Notes: generated from the letters alone by a model not told the origin. A stretch of 64,000 nucleotides of DNA from Aurantimonas sp965217685 (GCA_965217685.1 CBDCIZ010000003.1:4278001-4342000), one strand, 5' to 3'; shown: positions 53,493 to 63,127, numbered from the stretch's first letter. Numbers and translations: made by a program.

Positions 53493-54889
53493 TCCCGCCC
53501 CCTTGCCGCCGGCTCGACGTCCGGCAATGCGAGCACCGCTTTGCGGAACGCGTCGCCGCGCACCTCGAAATTGCGAAACTGATCGAAACTCGCGCAGGCC
53601 GGCGACAGGAGGACGACCTCGTCCCGGCCCGTACCCTGTGCCTCGCAAGACGCGGCTTCGACCGCGATGTCGAGCGTAGCCGAGATTTCGTAAGGAATTC
53701 GTTTACCAAGCGTAGCGGCGAACTGCGGCGCCGCTTCGCCGATCAGATAGGCCTTGGCGATCCTGTCGAACAACGGCGCAAGCGACGTGATGCCACCCTG
53801 TTTCGGCAGGCCGCCGGCGATCCAGTGGATGCGCTCGAAGGCGGCGAGCGCCGGGGCCGCGGCTTCGGCGTTGGTCGCCTTGGAATCGTTGACGAACAGC
53901 ACTTTGCCGGCGCGCCCGACCTCTTCCATCCGGTGAGCCAGCCCCGGGAAGTCCTTGAGCGCGAAATCGATTTCGCCATCGGACAAACCGAGCATCGTCA
54001 GCACGGCGACGGCCGCGGCGGCATTCTGGCCGTTGTGCTTGCCCCGGAGCGAACCGATGGTCGAGACGTCGAAATCGGCGTCGGGCGTTTTGGCCATGCG
54101 GCGCAGGACGCGGCCGTTTTCGAAGCCGACGCCGCCGGCTACAGGGCCGTGCTGGGAGATGCGCACCACTGTCCCGCCCTTGGCGGCAACGGCGTCGGCG
54201 ATGGCGCGGCAGTGATCGTCGTCGATGCCGATCACCGCGGTTTCGGCGCCCGCGACGAGCCGCGCCTTGATCGCGGCGTAGTTGGCCATGGTGCCGTGAC
54301 GGTCGAGATGGTCCGGCGTCAGGTTGAGGAGCAGGCCGACAGTCGGCCGAAGGCTGGGCGCGAGATCGATCTGATAGGAGGAGCACTCGACGACGTAGTG
54401 ACGCTCCGGCGCCGGCGGGTCGAGGGTGAGAACCGGCACGCCGATATTGCCGCCGAGCTGGGTGTCACGGCCGGCATGGGCGAGGCAATGGGCGATCAGT
54501 GCCGTGGTCGTCGACTTGCCATTGGTGCCGGTAATGGCGACGAAAGACGCGGTCGGCGAGAGCATTTGGCGCTCGCGGCTGAAGATCTCGATGTCGCCGA
54601 TGATCGGAACGCCGGCGGCGTTGGCAAGTTCGGCGGTCCAGTGGGGCTTGGGATGGGTGAGCGGCACGCCGGGTGCCAGCACCAGAGCGGTGAAACGACG
54701 CCAATCGGCCTCGTTCAGATCGGCGACGGGGATGCCCTCGCCCCTGGCCTTTTCGACGCTTGCCGGATTGTCGTCAAAGGCGTTGACCTCGGCGCCGCCC
54801 TCGACGAGCGATTTCGCGGTGGCAAGCCCCGAACCGCCGAGGCCGAAAAGGGCGACCGGGCGCCAGGAGAAGGAGCGTGCCGGGATCAT
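53489..54889 (-). CDS. murD: UDP-N-acetylmuramoylalanine--D-glutamate ligase MurD
   Basis: 466 residues. Adds D-Glu in the cytoplasm. PVALFGLGGSGLATAKSLVE opens the N-terminal domain, the P-loop is FVAITGTNGKSTTTALIAHC, the middle shows NLTPDHLDRHG and the C-terminal domain has FVNDSKATNAEAAAPAL and LLSPACASFDQF. The ATG starts two bases after the mraY stop, so translation is probably coupled. Confidence 0.96.
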   Translation of the reverse strand: MIPARSFSWRPVALFGLGGSGLATAKSLVEGGAEVNAFDDNPASVEKARGEGIPVADLNEADWRRFTALVLAPGVPLTHPKPHWTAELANAAGVPIIGDIEIFSRERQMLSPTASFVAITGTNGKSTTTALIAHCLAHAGRDTQLGGNIGVPVLTLDPPAPERHYVVECSSYQIDLAPSLRPTVGLLLNLTPDHLDRHGTMANYAAIKARLVAGAETAVIGIDDDHCRAIADAVAAKGGTVVRISQHGPVAGGVGFENGRVLRRMAKTPDADFDVSTIGSLRGKHNGQNAAAAVAVLTMLGLSDGEIDFALKDFPGLAHRMEEVGRAGKVLFVNDSKATNAEAAAPALAAFERIHWIAGGLPKQGGITSLAPLFDRIAKAYLIGEAAPQFAATLGKRIPYEISATLDIAVEAASCEAQGTGRDEVVLLSPACASFDQFRNFEVRGDAFRKAVLALPDVEPAARGRE

Positions 54890-54891
54890 CG

Positions 54892-55974
54892 CTAACGGAG
54901 CTTCAGGGTGGAGAGGCCGACGAAGGCCAGCATGAAGGCGATGATCCAGAAACGGATCACGACCTGACTCTCGGTCCAGCCGAGCTTTTCGAAATGGTGA
55001 TGGATCGGCGCCATCAGGAAGACCCGCTTGCGGGTCATCTTGAACCAGCCGACCTGGATGATCACCGACAGCGCCTCGACGACGAAGAGGCCGCCGATGA
55101 TGGCGAGGACGATCTCGTGCTTGGTGATGACGGCGATGGTGCCGGTCATGCCGCCGAGCGCCAGCGATCCCGTATCGCCCATGAAGATCGCCGCCGGAGG
55201 GGCGTTGAACCAGAGAAACCCGAGCCCGGCGCCGATCACCGCGCCGCAGAGCGGAGCGAGTTCGCCGGTGCCGACGACATAGTGGATCTGCAGGTAATCG
55301 GCGAAGCGGACGTTGCCGGCGAGATAGGCGATGAGGCCGAAAGCGCCCGCCGCGATCATGATCGGCACGATGGCGAGACCGTCGAGGCCGTCCGTCAGGT
55401 TCACCGCGTTGCCGGCGCCCACGACGACGAAGGCGGCGAACACGACGTAGAACCAGCCGAGGTCGATGAGCAGTTCCTTGACGAAGGGAAAGGCCAGCGA
55501 GGTGGCGAAGCTGCCGGTCTGGGCGTAGACGATGATGGCGCCCGCGACACCGGCGATAAGGAATTCCAGCCCCAGCCGCGCCTTGCCGGAAAAACCCTTG
55601 TCGCTCTGCTTGGTGACCTTCAGATAATCGTCGTAAAAGCCGATCGCACCGAAGCCGATGGTGACGAGCAGCACCGTCCAGACGTAGAGATTGCGCAGGT
55701 CGGCCCAGAGCAGCGTCGAGACCAGAAAGCCGGTGATGATCATCAGGCCGCCCATGGTCGGCGTTCCGGCCTTCTTGAAATGGGTCTGGGGTCCGTCGGC
55801 GCGGATCGGCTGGCCACGGCCCTGGCGCACGCGCAGATTGGCGATAATGGCGGGTCCGAACAGGAACACCACGATGAAGCCGGTGATCATCGACGCGCCG
55901 GTGCGGAAAGTGATGTAGCGGAAGACGTTGAAGATGGAGACTTCGCCGGCAAACTGGCCGAGATAGGCGATCAT
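54892..55974 (-). CDS. mraY: Phospho-N-acetylmuramoyl-pentapeptide transferase MraY
   Basis: 360 residues, ten membrane segments. Transfers phospho-MurNAc-pentapeptide to undecaprenyl phosphate to make lipid I. KKAGTPTMGGLMII, FGAIGFYDDYLKVTKQS with the catalytic Asp cluster, NAVNLTDGLDGLAIVP and FMGDTGSLALGG are present, and MAPIHHHFEKLGW near the C-terminus carries the conserved His triad. It overlaps the murF stop by four bases. Confidence 0.97.
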   Translation of the reverse strand: MIAYLGQFAGEVSIFNVFRYITFRTGASMITGFIVVFLFGPAIIANLRVRQGRGQPIRADGPQTHFKKAGTPTMGGLMIITGFLVSTLLWADLRNLYVWTVLLVTIGFGAIGFYDDYLKVTKQSDKGFSGKARLGLEFLIAGVAGAIIVYAQTGSFATSLAFPFVKELLIDLGWFYVVFAAFVVVGAGNAVNLTDGLDGLAIVPIMIAAGAFGLIAYLAGNVRFADYLQIHYVVGTGELAPLCGAVIGAGLGFLWFNAPPAAIFMGDTGSLALGGMTGTIAVITKHEIVLAIIGGLFVVEALSVIIQVGWFKMTRKRVFLMAPIHHHFEKLGWTESQVVIRFWIIAFMLAFVGLSTLKLR

Positions 55975-57662
55975 CGGCCGGCTCCTGCGGGATCGTTCGA
56001 TTGTTCATCGCGGGCCGATGCCGGCGACGATTCGGATGCGGCAATCGCCGTCTCAGGCGGGCAGGCGGCAAGGATCTGTTCGACGAGCCTGGCAAAGCCG
56101 ATGCTCTTGGAGGCCTTCACCAACACCACGTCGCCCGATCGGACATATTTCAGCAGGCTTTCGCGAAGCTCGTCGACGCTCTCGTGCCATTCGCGCGCGA
56201 CGCGCCCATCGAGGACATCGTCGAGCGCTTTTATCTCCTCGCCCTTGAGGAAGGCCCGGTCGACGCCGGCGGCCTGAAGCGGCTCGGCCAGCTCGGCATG
56301 GAGCGCCGGAGCGCTGTCGCCGAGTTCGAGCATGTCGCCGAGAACGGCGATGCGGCGACCGCCCTCGCCCGGCACGCATTGCTTCAAGACGTCGAGCGCG
56401 GCGCGCATGGCGGCGGGGCTGGCGTTGAAGCTGTCGTCGACGAGGGTGATCGAACCGCCATCCGGCAGCGACAGGATGGTGCGCTCACCGCGCCCCTTGA
56501 CCGCGCGCCAACTCGACAGGCTGGCCGCGACCGCGCCGACATCGGCGCCGATCAGATTGGCGGTCGCGAGCACGGCGAGGACGTTCTGCGCCATGTGACG
56601 GCCACTGGCGGCAAGCACGACATGAACCGGTTCGCCGAAGATCAGCGCGTCCATCGTCGCGCCGTCCGGCGAAGCGTCGAACGCCGTCAGCCGGCAATCG
56701 GCGCCGTTCGTCTCGCCGAAGATCGCGATCTCGGTCACGCCGACCTTGCGAGCCATGGTCGCAAGCAGGCCGCATCGCGGATCGTCGGCGTTGAGGACGG
56801 CGGTGCCGCCGGGCACCAGCCCTTCGAAGATCTCGGCCTTGGCCTCGGCGATTTCGTCGAGGTCGCGGAAATGCCCGAGATGGGCCGCCGCGATCAGCGT
56901 GATGATCGCCACATGCGGCCGCACCAGCTTGACCAGCGGTCGGATTTCGCCGGGGTGGTTCATGCCGATCTCGAAGACCGCATAACGGGTTTCGGCCGGC
57001 AGGCGGGCGAGGCTGAGCGGCACGCCCCAATGATTGTTGAAGGACGCGGCGCTGGCATGGACGGTGCCGACGGCGCCGAGACCGTGACGAAGCGCCTCCT
57101 TGGTGGTGGTCTTGCCGACGCTGCCGGTCACGGCGACGATCTTGGCCCTGGAGCGGGCACGGGCCGCTTCGGCGAGCTGCGACAAGGCCTTGAGCACGTC
57201 GTCGACGACAAGCATCGGCGTCTGCTGCTGGACACGGCCGAGGGCAGGCAGCTTGTGTTCGGAGACGATGTGCAAAGCTGCGCCGGACTTGGTCGCGGCC
57301 GTGAGGAAGTCATGGCCGTCGAAGCGGTCGCCGCGAATGGCGAAGAAGGCTTCGCCCGGCAACAGGGAACGGCTGTCGATCGACAGACCGGTGACGGCTT
57401 TCGGCAGGTTGCCGATGGGCCGCGCGCTCATCGCCTCGGCCATCGCCGCGGTTTCCCATAGCGGCTCTTCGTCGGTTTCGGGATTGGCGGTGGTCGTCCG
57501 GTCGCTGGCGGCGATCGGTGCGTTCGCATCGTCGGCGGCTGCGGCGGCTTCTTCGTGCTGGGCGTCTCCGGCGACGGCCGGCGTCACCGCCGCGGTCTCG
57601 CCGTCCGGCTGATGATCCGGCGCGTCGGCGTTCTCGGGTTCGGGCGTATCGGATGGGCTCAT
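55971..57662 (-). CDS. murF: UDP-MurNAc-tripeptide--D-Ala-D-Ala ligase MurF with long acidic N-terminal extension
   Basis: 563 residues. Adds D-Ala-D-Ala to complete the pentapeptide. The MurF fold starts only near residue 67 (PLWETAAMAEAMSARPIGN). Before it lies a roughly 66-residue Ala/Glu/Asp-rich, probably disordered segment. The P-loop VTGSVGKTTTKEAL is at about 178-191, then VFEIGMNHPGEI and FVDDSFNASPAAM-type motif (here LVDDSFNASPAAM). The ATG at 57662 overlaps the murE stop (ATGA) and no ATG lies at the family's normal start, so the extension is likely translated. Confidence 0.95.
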   Translation of the reverse strand: MSPSDTPEPENADAPDHQPDGETAAVTPAVAGDAQHEEAAAAADDANAPIAASDRTTTANPETDEEPLWETAAMAEAMSARPIGNLPKAVTGLSIDSRSLLPGEAFFAIRGDRFDGHDFLTAATKSGAALHIVSEHKLPALGRVQQQTPMLVVDDVLKALSQLAEAARARSRAKIVAVTGSVGKTTTKEALRHGLGAVGTVHASAASFNNHWGVPLSLARLPAETRYAVFEIGMNHPGEIRPLVKLVRPHVAIITLIAAAHLGHFRDLDEIAEAKAEIFEGLVPGGTAVLNADDPRCGLLATMARKVGVTEIAIFGETNGADCRLTAFDASPDGATMDALIFGEPVHVVLAASGRHMAQNVLAVLATANLIGADVGAVAASLSSWRAVKGRGERTILSLPDGGSITLVDDSFNASPAAMRAALDVLKQCVPGEGGRRIAVLGDMLELGDSAPALHAELAEPLQAAGVDRAFLKGEEIKALDDVLDGRVAREWHESVDELRESLLKYVRSGDVVLVKASKSIGFARLVEQILAACPPETAIAASESSPASARDEQSNDPAGAGR

Positions 57663-59143
57663 CGGCTTGCCTCCGCGATGGCGGCCCGGACTTCTTCATG
57701 GTCGCTGAAATGGTGGACGACGCCGCCGACCGTCTGGCCGATCTCGTGGCCCTTGCCGGCGACGACGACCGTGTCGCCGGCACCGGCTTCGCCAACGGCC
57801 TTGCGGATCGCGGTGCGGCGGTCGGCGATCTCGGTCGCGCCCCTGGCCGCGGCCATGATCTCGGCGCGGATCGTCGCCGGATCCTCGGAACGGGGGTTGT
57901 CGTCGGTGACGATGACGATGTCGGCGAGGCGCGCGGCGATCTCGCCCATCATCGGCCGCTTGGCCTTGTCGCGGTCGCCGCCGCAGCCGATCACCGTGAC
58001 GACGCGGCCGGTGGTGAAGGGACGGACCGCCGCCAGCACGTTTTCGAGCGCTTCGGGCTTGTGGGCGTAGTCGACGAAGACCGGCACGCCGTCGCGGGTG
58101 GTGCCGGCCAGATCGAGGCGGCCGGAAGCACCCTTCAAATGCTCGAGCGCATGCAGCGCGGCATCGACAGGCACACCGGTCGCGATCGCGAGGCCTGCGG
58201 CAACGAGGGCATTCGACATCTGGAACTCGCCGGCGAGCGGCAGGACGATGCGGTAGATGCGTCCTTCCGCCTCGATCTCGGCGATCTGGCGTGCGCGCTC
58301 GTGTTCGAGGCGCTTCAGCGTCAGGAAACCGCCCTTGCGGCCGACGGTCATCACCTTGGCGCCAACGGAAGTGGCCACCTCGATCGCCCGGCCCGACCAG
58401 CGGTCGTCGGCGAAGATCACCGCCGGCGCAGCTTTCGGCAGGAGTGCGGTGAACAGCCGCATCTTGGCGGCGAAGTAGCTCTCTGAGTCCGGATGATAGT
58501 CCAGATGGTCGTGACCGAGATTGGTGAAGCCCGCCGCCGACAGGGCGATGCCGTCGAGGCGGCGCTGGTCGAGCCCGTGGCTGGAGGCCTCCATCGCGGC
58601 GTGGGTGACACCCTCGCCGGCCAGATCGGCCATCAGCCTGGCGAGTTCGATCGGGTCGGGCGTCGTCAGCGTGCCGTAGTCGTCGCGGCCGGGCGAGACG
58701 ACGCCGGTGGTGCCGATGGAGGCGGCCATCAGGCCCTGGGCGACCCAGATCTGACGGGTGAAGGTGGCGATCGAGGTCTTGCCGGCCGTGCCGGTGACGG
58801 CGACCACATGCTCGGGCTGGCGGCCGAAGAAGCGCGCCGCCATCAGCGACAAGGCGCGGCGCGGATCGCTGCTGCGAATGACGGGAACATTGCCCGTGGC
58901 CGAGGGGTCGATCGCGGCGTCGCTTGCGGCGAGGATGGCGCCCGCTCCGTTCGCGACGGCGTCGGCGACGAAGCGGCTTCCGTCGGCCCTGGTGCCGGAC
59001 AGCGCGGCGAAGAGGACGCCGGGCTTGACGCCGCGCGAATCGGACGACAGGCCGGAAATCTCGATTGAGTCAGCGCTCGTCGAACATTTCGATTCGCTCG
59101 AGCTTGTCTCGGCAAGTCCTTCGGCCAGCTGGGATAATTTCAT
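57659..59143 (-). CDS. murE: UDP-MurNAc-L-Ala-D-Glu--meso-diaminopimelate ligase MurE
   Basis: 494 residues. SSDSRGVKPGVLFAALSG is the N-terminal domain, the P-loop is AVTGTAGKTSIATFTRQIW, and MEASSHGLDQRRLDG follows. The specificity motif TDDNPRSEDP in the C-terminal domain marks meso-diaminopimelate as substrate (DNPR type). The ATG at 59143 was chosen because the open frame upstream covers a terminator-like hairpin. A TTAACCAT half-site overlaps the start. Confidence 0.96.
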   Translation of the reverse strand: MKLSQLAEGLAETSSSESKCSTSADSIEISGLSSDSRGVKPGVLFAALSGTRADGSRFVADAVANGAGAILAASDAAIDPSATGNVPVIRSSDPRRALSLMAARFFGRQPEHVVAVTGTAGKTSIATFTRQIWVAQGLMAASIGTTGVVSPGRDDYGTLTTPDPIELARLMADLAGEGVTHAAMEASSHGLDQRRLDGIALSAAGFTNLGHDHLDYHPDSESYFAAKMRLFTALLPKAAPAVIFADDRWSGRAIEVATSVGAKVMTVGRKGGFLTLKRLEHERARQIAEIEAEGRIYRIVLPLAGEFQMSNALVAAGLAIATGVPVDAALHALEHLKGASGRLDLAGTTRDGVPVFVDYAHKPEALENVLAAVRPFTTGRVVTVIGCGGDRDKAKRPMMGEIAARLADIVIVTDDNPRSEDPATIRAEIMAAARGATEIADRRTAIRKAVGEAGAGDTVVVAGKGHEIGQTVGGVVHHFSDHEEVRAAIAEASR

Positions 59144-59166
59144 TAACCATATTCCGCTTGTTACCG

Positions 59167-59192
59167 AAAAGCCGGCGCATTCCCGCCGGCTT
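59167..59192 (-). terminator. Terminator-like hairpin between ftsI and murE
   Basis: AAGCCGGCG pairs with CGCCGGCTT (9 bp, 6-base loop), with the minus strand continuing TTCGG, so four Ts flank the stem end. It lies 80 bases past ftsI and 24 bases before the murE ATG. Confidence 0.6.
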
Positions 59193-59272
59193 GCCGATGC
59201 TTTAGACCCGGATGATGGTCCGGTGAAGATCACGGCGGCGTCATTGCGCCGTGTTCGCGTCTGCCTGTTGCA

Positions 59273-61039
59273 TTAATACGAAACCAGCAGCGACTTGCCG
59301 GTCTCGCCGAAATCCGGCTTGACGCCGAGCAGCGTGGCCGCGCGGCGGATGATGCGGCTGACCGTCGGCGCGGCGTTCATGCCGGCCGTGGCATAGTGCT
59401 TGCCAGGCTCGGGTTGGGGCTCGTCGACGACGACCAGCACGATGTATCGCGGGTCCTTCATCGGGAAAGCCGACAGGAAGGCGTTGAACTTCTTGGTGTC
59501 GGAATAGCGGCCGTTGACGACCTTGTTGGCCGTGCCCGTCTTGCCGCCGACCTCGTAGCCGGAGACTTCGGCGCTTTTGCCCGAGCCGCGCTGGTCGGCG
59601 ACATTGAGGCGGAAAAGATAGCGCATGTCGTCGCTGGTCTTCTTCGAGACGACCTGCTTGGCGACCTTGTCGGCCTCCTCGCGGGTGCGCGGCAGGAAGG
59701 TCGGCTCGATCAGCTTGCCGCCGTTCATCAGCGCGGCTGCGGCGACGGCCGTCTGCAAAGGCGTCGTCGAGACGCCGTGTCCGAAGGCGATGGTGATCGC
59801 GTTGATCGGCTTCCAGATCTTCGGCTGGGTCGGGGTCGCGACCTCCGGCAGTTCGGTGTCCATCCTGGACAGAAGGCCGAGCTTCGTCAGGAACGCCCTG
59901 TGCGCCGGAATGCCGACAAGCTGGGCCTCGTGGGCCGAGCCGATGTTGGAGGAGTAGATGAACACCTCCGGCACAGTGAGCGTGCGCCGCTTGGCGTGGA
60001 AGTCGTGGATGGTGAAGCCGCCGATGCGCAGGGGCTTGGTCGCGTCGAACGTCGAGTTCAGCGTGACCTTGGTCTCGTCGAGCGCCATCGCGGTGGTGAA
60101 GGTCTTGAAGGTCGAACCCATCTCGAAGAGGCCGGCCGACATCCGGTTCAGCCGGTTCTTGTCGAGTGCCTGGGACGGCTGGTTCGGGTCGTAGTCCGGC
60201 AACGAGGTCATCGCGATGACCTCGCCGGTGTGGATGTCGAGGACAACACCGCCGGCGGCGATCGCCTTGTAGCGGGTCATCGCCGCGGCGACCTCGTCGC
60301 GCACGATGTGCTGGACGCGCAGATCGACCGACAGCTTGACGGGCGCCATGTCGGCGGCGGCGAGCCCGGTGTTCTGCAGGGCGCGGTAGCCCTGGTCGTC
60401 GATGTATTTCTCCATCCCCGCCGTGCCCTGATTGTCGACATTGGTGTGGCCGACGATGAAGCCTGCGGTGGAGCCGCCGGGATAGAATCTGCGTTTTTCC
60501 GTGCGAAAGCCGATGCCGGGAATGCCGAGATCGAGGATCGCCTGCTGCTGGCCGGGGGTCAGCTCCCGGCGCAGCCACACGAAGCCGGCCTTGGAGGCGA
60601 GCCGGTGGTAGAGCCATTTCGGGTCGAGGTCGGGCATGACGCCGAGCAGCAGCTCGCTCGCCTCGTCCGGGTCGATGATCCGGCGCGGCTCGGCGAAGAG
60701 CGAGGCGGTCTTGATGTCCGTCGCCAGCACTTCGCCATTGCGGTCGACGAGGTCGGGGCGGTCGGCGGCGACGGCGCCGGCAATCGCGCCGGTCGTGCCG
60801 TCCTCGGGCATCGCGCCCCACATGACGAGGCGGCCGCCGATGACGGCATAGATGCCGACGAAGAGACCGATGGCGATGACGAAGCGGCCGCGGTTCTGCG
60901 GCTCGGTCTTGCGGCGCGAGCGACGCAAACGACCGAAATGATCGCAATCGGGCAGGATGTTCGCAGTTTCGGATTTGGCTTTGCGATTGAACGGCTTGAG
61001 GTTCGACGGCAAGAGGTTCAACGGATTGAGCGAGCGCAT
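59273..61039 (-). CDS. ftsI: Septal peptidoglycan transpeptidase FtsI (PBP3)
   Basis: 588 residues. A basic cytoplasmic N-terminus is followed by one membrane segment at about 52-70 (FVIAIGLFVGIYAVIGG), the pedestal domain (RPDLVDRNGEVLATD) and the class B transpeptidase domain. That domain has the active Ser at 309 in STFK, SSN at 363-365 and KTGT at 500-503. Essential for septal cross-linking with FtsW. The ATG overlaps the ftsL stop by one base (TGATG). Confidence 0.97.
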   Translation of the reverse strand: MRSLNPLNLLPSNLKPFNRKAKSETANILPDCDHFGRLRRSRRKTEPQNRGRFVIAIGLFVGIYAVIGGRLVMWGAMPEDGTTGAIAGAVAADRPDLVDRNGEVLATDIKTASLFAEPRRIIDPDEASELLLGVMPDLDPKWLYHRLASKAGFVWLRRELTPGQQQAILDLGIPGIGFRTEKRRFYPGGSTAGFIVGHTNVDNQGTAGMEKYIDDQGYRALQNTGLAAADMAPVKLSVDLRVQHIVRDEVAAAMTRYKAIAAGGVVLDIHTGEVIAMTSLPDYDPNQPSQALDKNRLNRMSAGLFEMGSTFKTFTTAMALDETKVTLNSTFDATKPLRIGGFTIHDFHAKRRTLTVPEVFIYSSNIGSAHEAQLVGIPAHRAFLTKLGLLSRMDTELPEVATPTQPKIWKPINAITIAFGHGVSTTPLQTAVAAAALMNGGKLIEPTFLPRTREEADKVAKQVVSKKTSDDMRYLFRLNVADQRGSGKSAEVSGYEVGGKTGTANKVVNGRYSDTKKFNAFLSAFPMKDPRYIVLVVVDEPQPEPGKHYATAGMNAAPTVSRIIRRAATLLGVKPDFGETGKSLLVSY

Positions 61040-61395
61040 CAGCGGACCACCGTCTTGGAATTGTCGGCATAACCGCCGAGCGCCTGGGTCGGATCGGGCA
61101 GGACTTCGATCGACCGGCGCGGCAGTTCGTCGGCGGTGACGATCTGCTCGGGGCTCATCGGCTGCAGCTTCAACTGGTCCTGGAAGGCATCAACGAGGGT
61201 CTGCAGGCGATCGGGCTGGTCGAGCAGGCTCCAGTCGGCCTGGAGCAGCGAGATCGTCTCCTTTTCGAGAGAGATCTTCTTCTCGACCCTGGCGAGTTCG
61301 GCGTCGATCAGCTGCGCCTCATGCTTGATCTTGTAGGTCCAGGCGGCGCCGGAAATCATCACCGCGATCAGGACGATGTCGAGGGTCTTCAACAT
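61039..61395 (-). CDS. ftsL: Cell division protein FtsL
   Basis: 118 residues. A short bitopic protein with a membrane segment at about 5-21 (LDIVLIAVMISGAAWTY), then a coiled coil (KHEAQLIDAELARVEKKISL) and a conserved DWSLLDQPDRLQ motif typical of alphaproteobacterial FtsL. It works with FtsB-type partners to activate FtsWI. Identity is also supported by position between rsmH and ftsI. Confidence 0.92.
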   Translation of the reverse strand: MLKTLDIVLIAVMISGAAWTYKIKHEAQLIDAELARVEKKISLEKETISLLQADWSLLDQPDRLQTLVDAFQDQLKLQPMSPEQIVTADELPRRSIEVLPDPTQALGGYADNSKTVVR

Positions 61396-61401
61396 GAGGG
61401 T

Positions 61402-62439
61402 TCAGTCTCCGATCTCGGACAGGGCGGCAAGCGATGGCAGATTGGCGAAGGCAAGATCGGCGGCGTCGGGGCGAGCGTCCGCCTCGGTGCGGATGCCGGC
61501 GCGCAGCTTGGCCGAGCGCGCCCGCGGGTTCCGCGCCGCCTCGGCGTCGCTCGCGGCGACAGCCTTGTTGCGTGCGGCGAAGGTCTGGCTCGTTGGTGCG
61601 ACGTCCGGCATGTGGCGCGAACTCGCCGGCGGCGCCGAGCGGTCGCGCAGGAAGCGCTTGACGATGCGGTCTTCCAGCGAATGAAAGGTGACGACGACCA
61701 GTCGGCCGCCGGGCTTCAGGACGCGCTCGGCGGCAACGAGCGCGCGGGCGAGTTCGCCGAGCTCGTCGTTGACGAAGATACGCAGACCCTGGAACGAGCG
61801 GGTGGAGGGGTCGATCTTCTCCTTGGGCGAGCGGCCGACGACCTTGCCGATGACGTTCGCCAGATCGAGCGTGCGCGCGAAGGGCTTCTCCTCGCGGCGG
61901 GCGACGACGGCGCGCGCGACGCGGGACGCCTGCTTCTCCTCGCCGAGGATACCGATGACGCGGATGAGGTCGTTGACCTTGAGCCGATTGACGACATCGG
62001 CCGCGGTGGGGCCTGAAGCGCCCATGCGCATATCGAGCGGGCCGTCCTTCTGGAAGGAGAAGCCGCGCTCGGCCTGATCGATCTGCATCGAGGAGACGCC
62101 GATATCGAGGACGACCGCGTCGACCATGCCACCCTCGGCGTGCTCATGAACGACGGCTTCGAGATCGCCGAAACGACCCTCGACCATGGTAAAGGCGTCA
62201 TGCTCGGCGGCAAGCGCGCGGCCGGTGATGACGGCCGAGGGATCGCGGTCGATCGCGACGACACGGGCGCCGGCGTTCAGCATGGCGCGCGAATAACCGC
62301 CGGCGCCGAAGGTGCCGTCGACGACGGTTTCGCCGGGCTGGAGGGCGAGCGCCTCCAGCACTTCGCACAAGAGCACCGGAACGTGACGAGCTGGTCCGCC
62401 AACGAAGGGTTCCTCAACCCCGTCGTCGCCCGCCATCAT
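61402..62439 (-). CDS. rsmH: 16S rRNA m4C1402 methyltransferase RsmH (MraW)
   Basis: 345 residues. HVPVLLCEVLEAL and DGTFGAGGYSRAML form the SAM-binding region, followed by LDIGVSSMQIDQAERGFSF, GPLDMRM and the C-terminal VVTFHSLEDRIVKRFL. It N4-methylates C1402 of 16S rRNA. The start ATG at 62439 overlaps the mraZ stop (ATGA); the product starts MMAGDDGVEEP. Confidence 0.97.
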   Translation of the reverse strand: MMAGDDGVEEPFVGGPARHVPVLLCEVLEALALQPGETVVDGTFGAGGYSRAMLNAGARVVAIDRDPSAVITGRALAAEHDAFTMVEGRFGDLEAVVHEHAEGGMVDAVVLDIGVSSMQIDQAERGFSFQKDGPLDMRMGASGPTAADVVNRLKVNDLIRVIGILGEEKQASRVARAVVARREEKPFARTLDLANVIGKVVGRSPKEKIDPSTRSFQGLRIFVNDELGELARALVAAERVLKPGGRLVVVTFHSLEDRIVKRFLRDRSAPPASSRHMPDVAPTSQTFAARNKAVAASDAEAARNPRARSAKLRAGIRTEADARPDAADLAFANLPSLAALSEIGD

Positions 62440-62903
62440 TCCGGTGTTTCCCTTGAAGGCGCGCTCGTCTCGGTCTGCTGGGCGGCCAGGATGCGGGCCC
62501 GCGCCTCGACGAGATACGCCTCGAATTTGGTCGGCTCCCAGAGCCGGAAGAAATGCCCTCCGCCGACGAAGGCCACCTTGTCGGTGATCCCTGTATGCAA
62601 GCGGATGAAGTCGGTCATCGCGATGCGACCCTCCGCATCGAATTTCAGATACGTCCCGTCGCCATAGGTGAAGACCGACAGATCCTGGAACTTCTGGCTG
62701 AGCGGCGAGACCTGATCCATCTGCCGCTCGAAGCGCTCCAGAAGGTCGGGACCGCCGACATCCATCACCGGCAGGCCGAGACTGCGCATCGCGAAGAGAT
62801 CGCGGATGCCTCGCTCGGCGATCACCTGCCGGAATGGTGCCGGAACGGAAACCCGGCCCTTGGAATCGACATTGTGAATGGTGCTGGCGAAGAACCGGTC
62901 CAT
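62436..62903 (-). CDS. mraZ: Transcriptional regulator MraZ
   Basis: 155 residues. Two AbrB-like swapped-hairpin repeats: the first opens FASTIHNVDSKGRVSVPAPF, the second is centred on YLKFDAEGRIAMTDFIR. Each holds the DxKGR/DxEGR-type DNA-contact motif. MraZ forms ring oligomers and binds TGGG direct repeats to repress the dcw promoter in E. coli; four such repeats at 10-bp spacing lie upstream. First gene of the dcw cluster. Confidence 0.96.
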   Translation of the reverse strand: MDRFFASTIHNVDSKGRVSVPAPFRQVIAERGIRDLFAMRSLGLPVMDVGGPDLLERFERQMDQVSPLSQKFQDLSVFTYGDGTYLKFDAEGRIAMTDFIRLHTGITDKVAFVGGGHFFRLWEPTKFEAYLVEARARILAAQQTETSAPSRETPE

Positions 62904-63127
62904 CAGCGGCCAGGAATTCCGAAATGGCCGGAAAGCCTGCCGTGGCCTGGGGTCCTGTCACGACCGGTTCGCATGCCATCCAAGCCCCCGCTTGTCCCCT
63001 GCCCCATGGACGCACGCGCCCTGCGGCGTGAATCGCAAATCTGCCATTCTCGCCGTCCTTGCTCATCGCAAAGGCCGGGCCGTCATGTCTGAAAGAGAGG
63101 GAAACGAGCCCCTCGCCTGATGGCATT

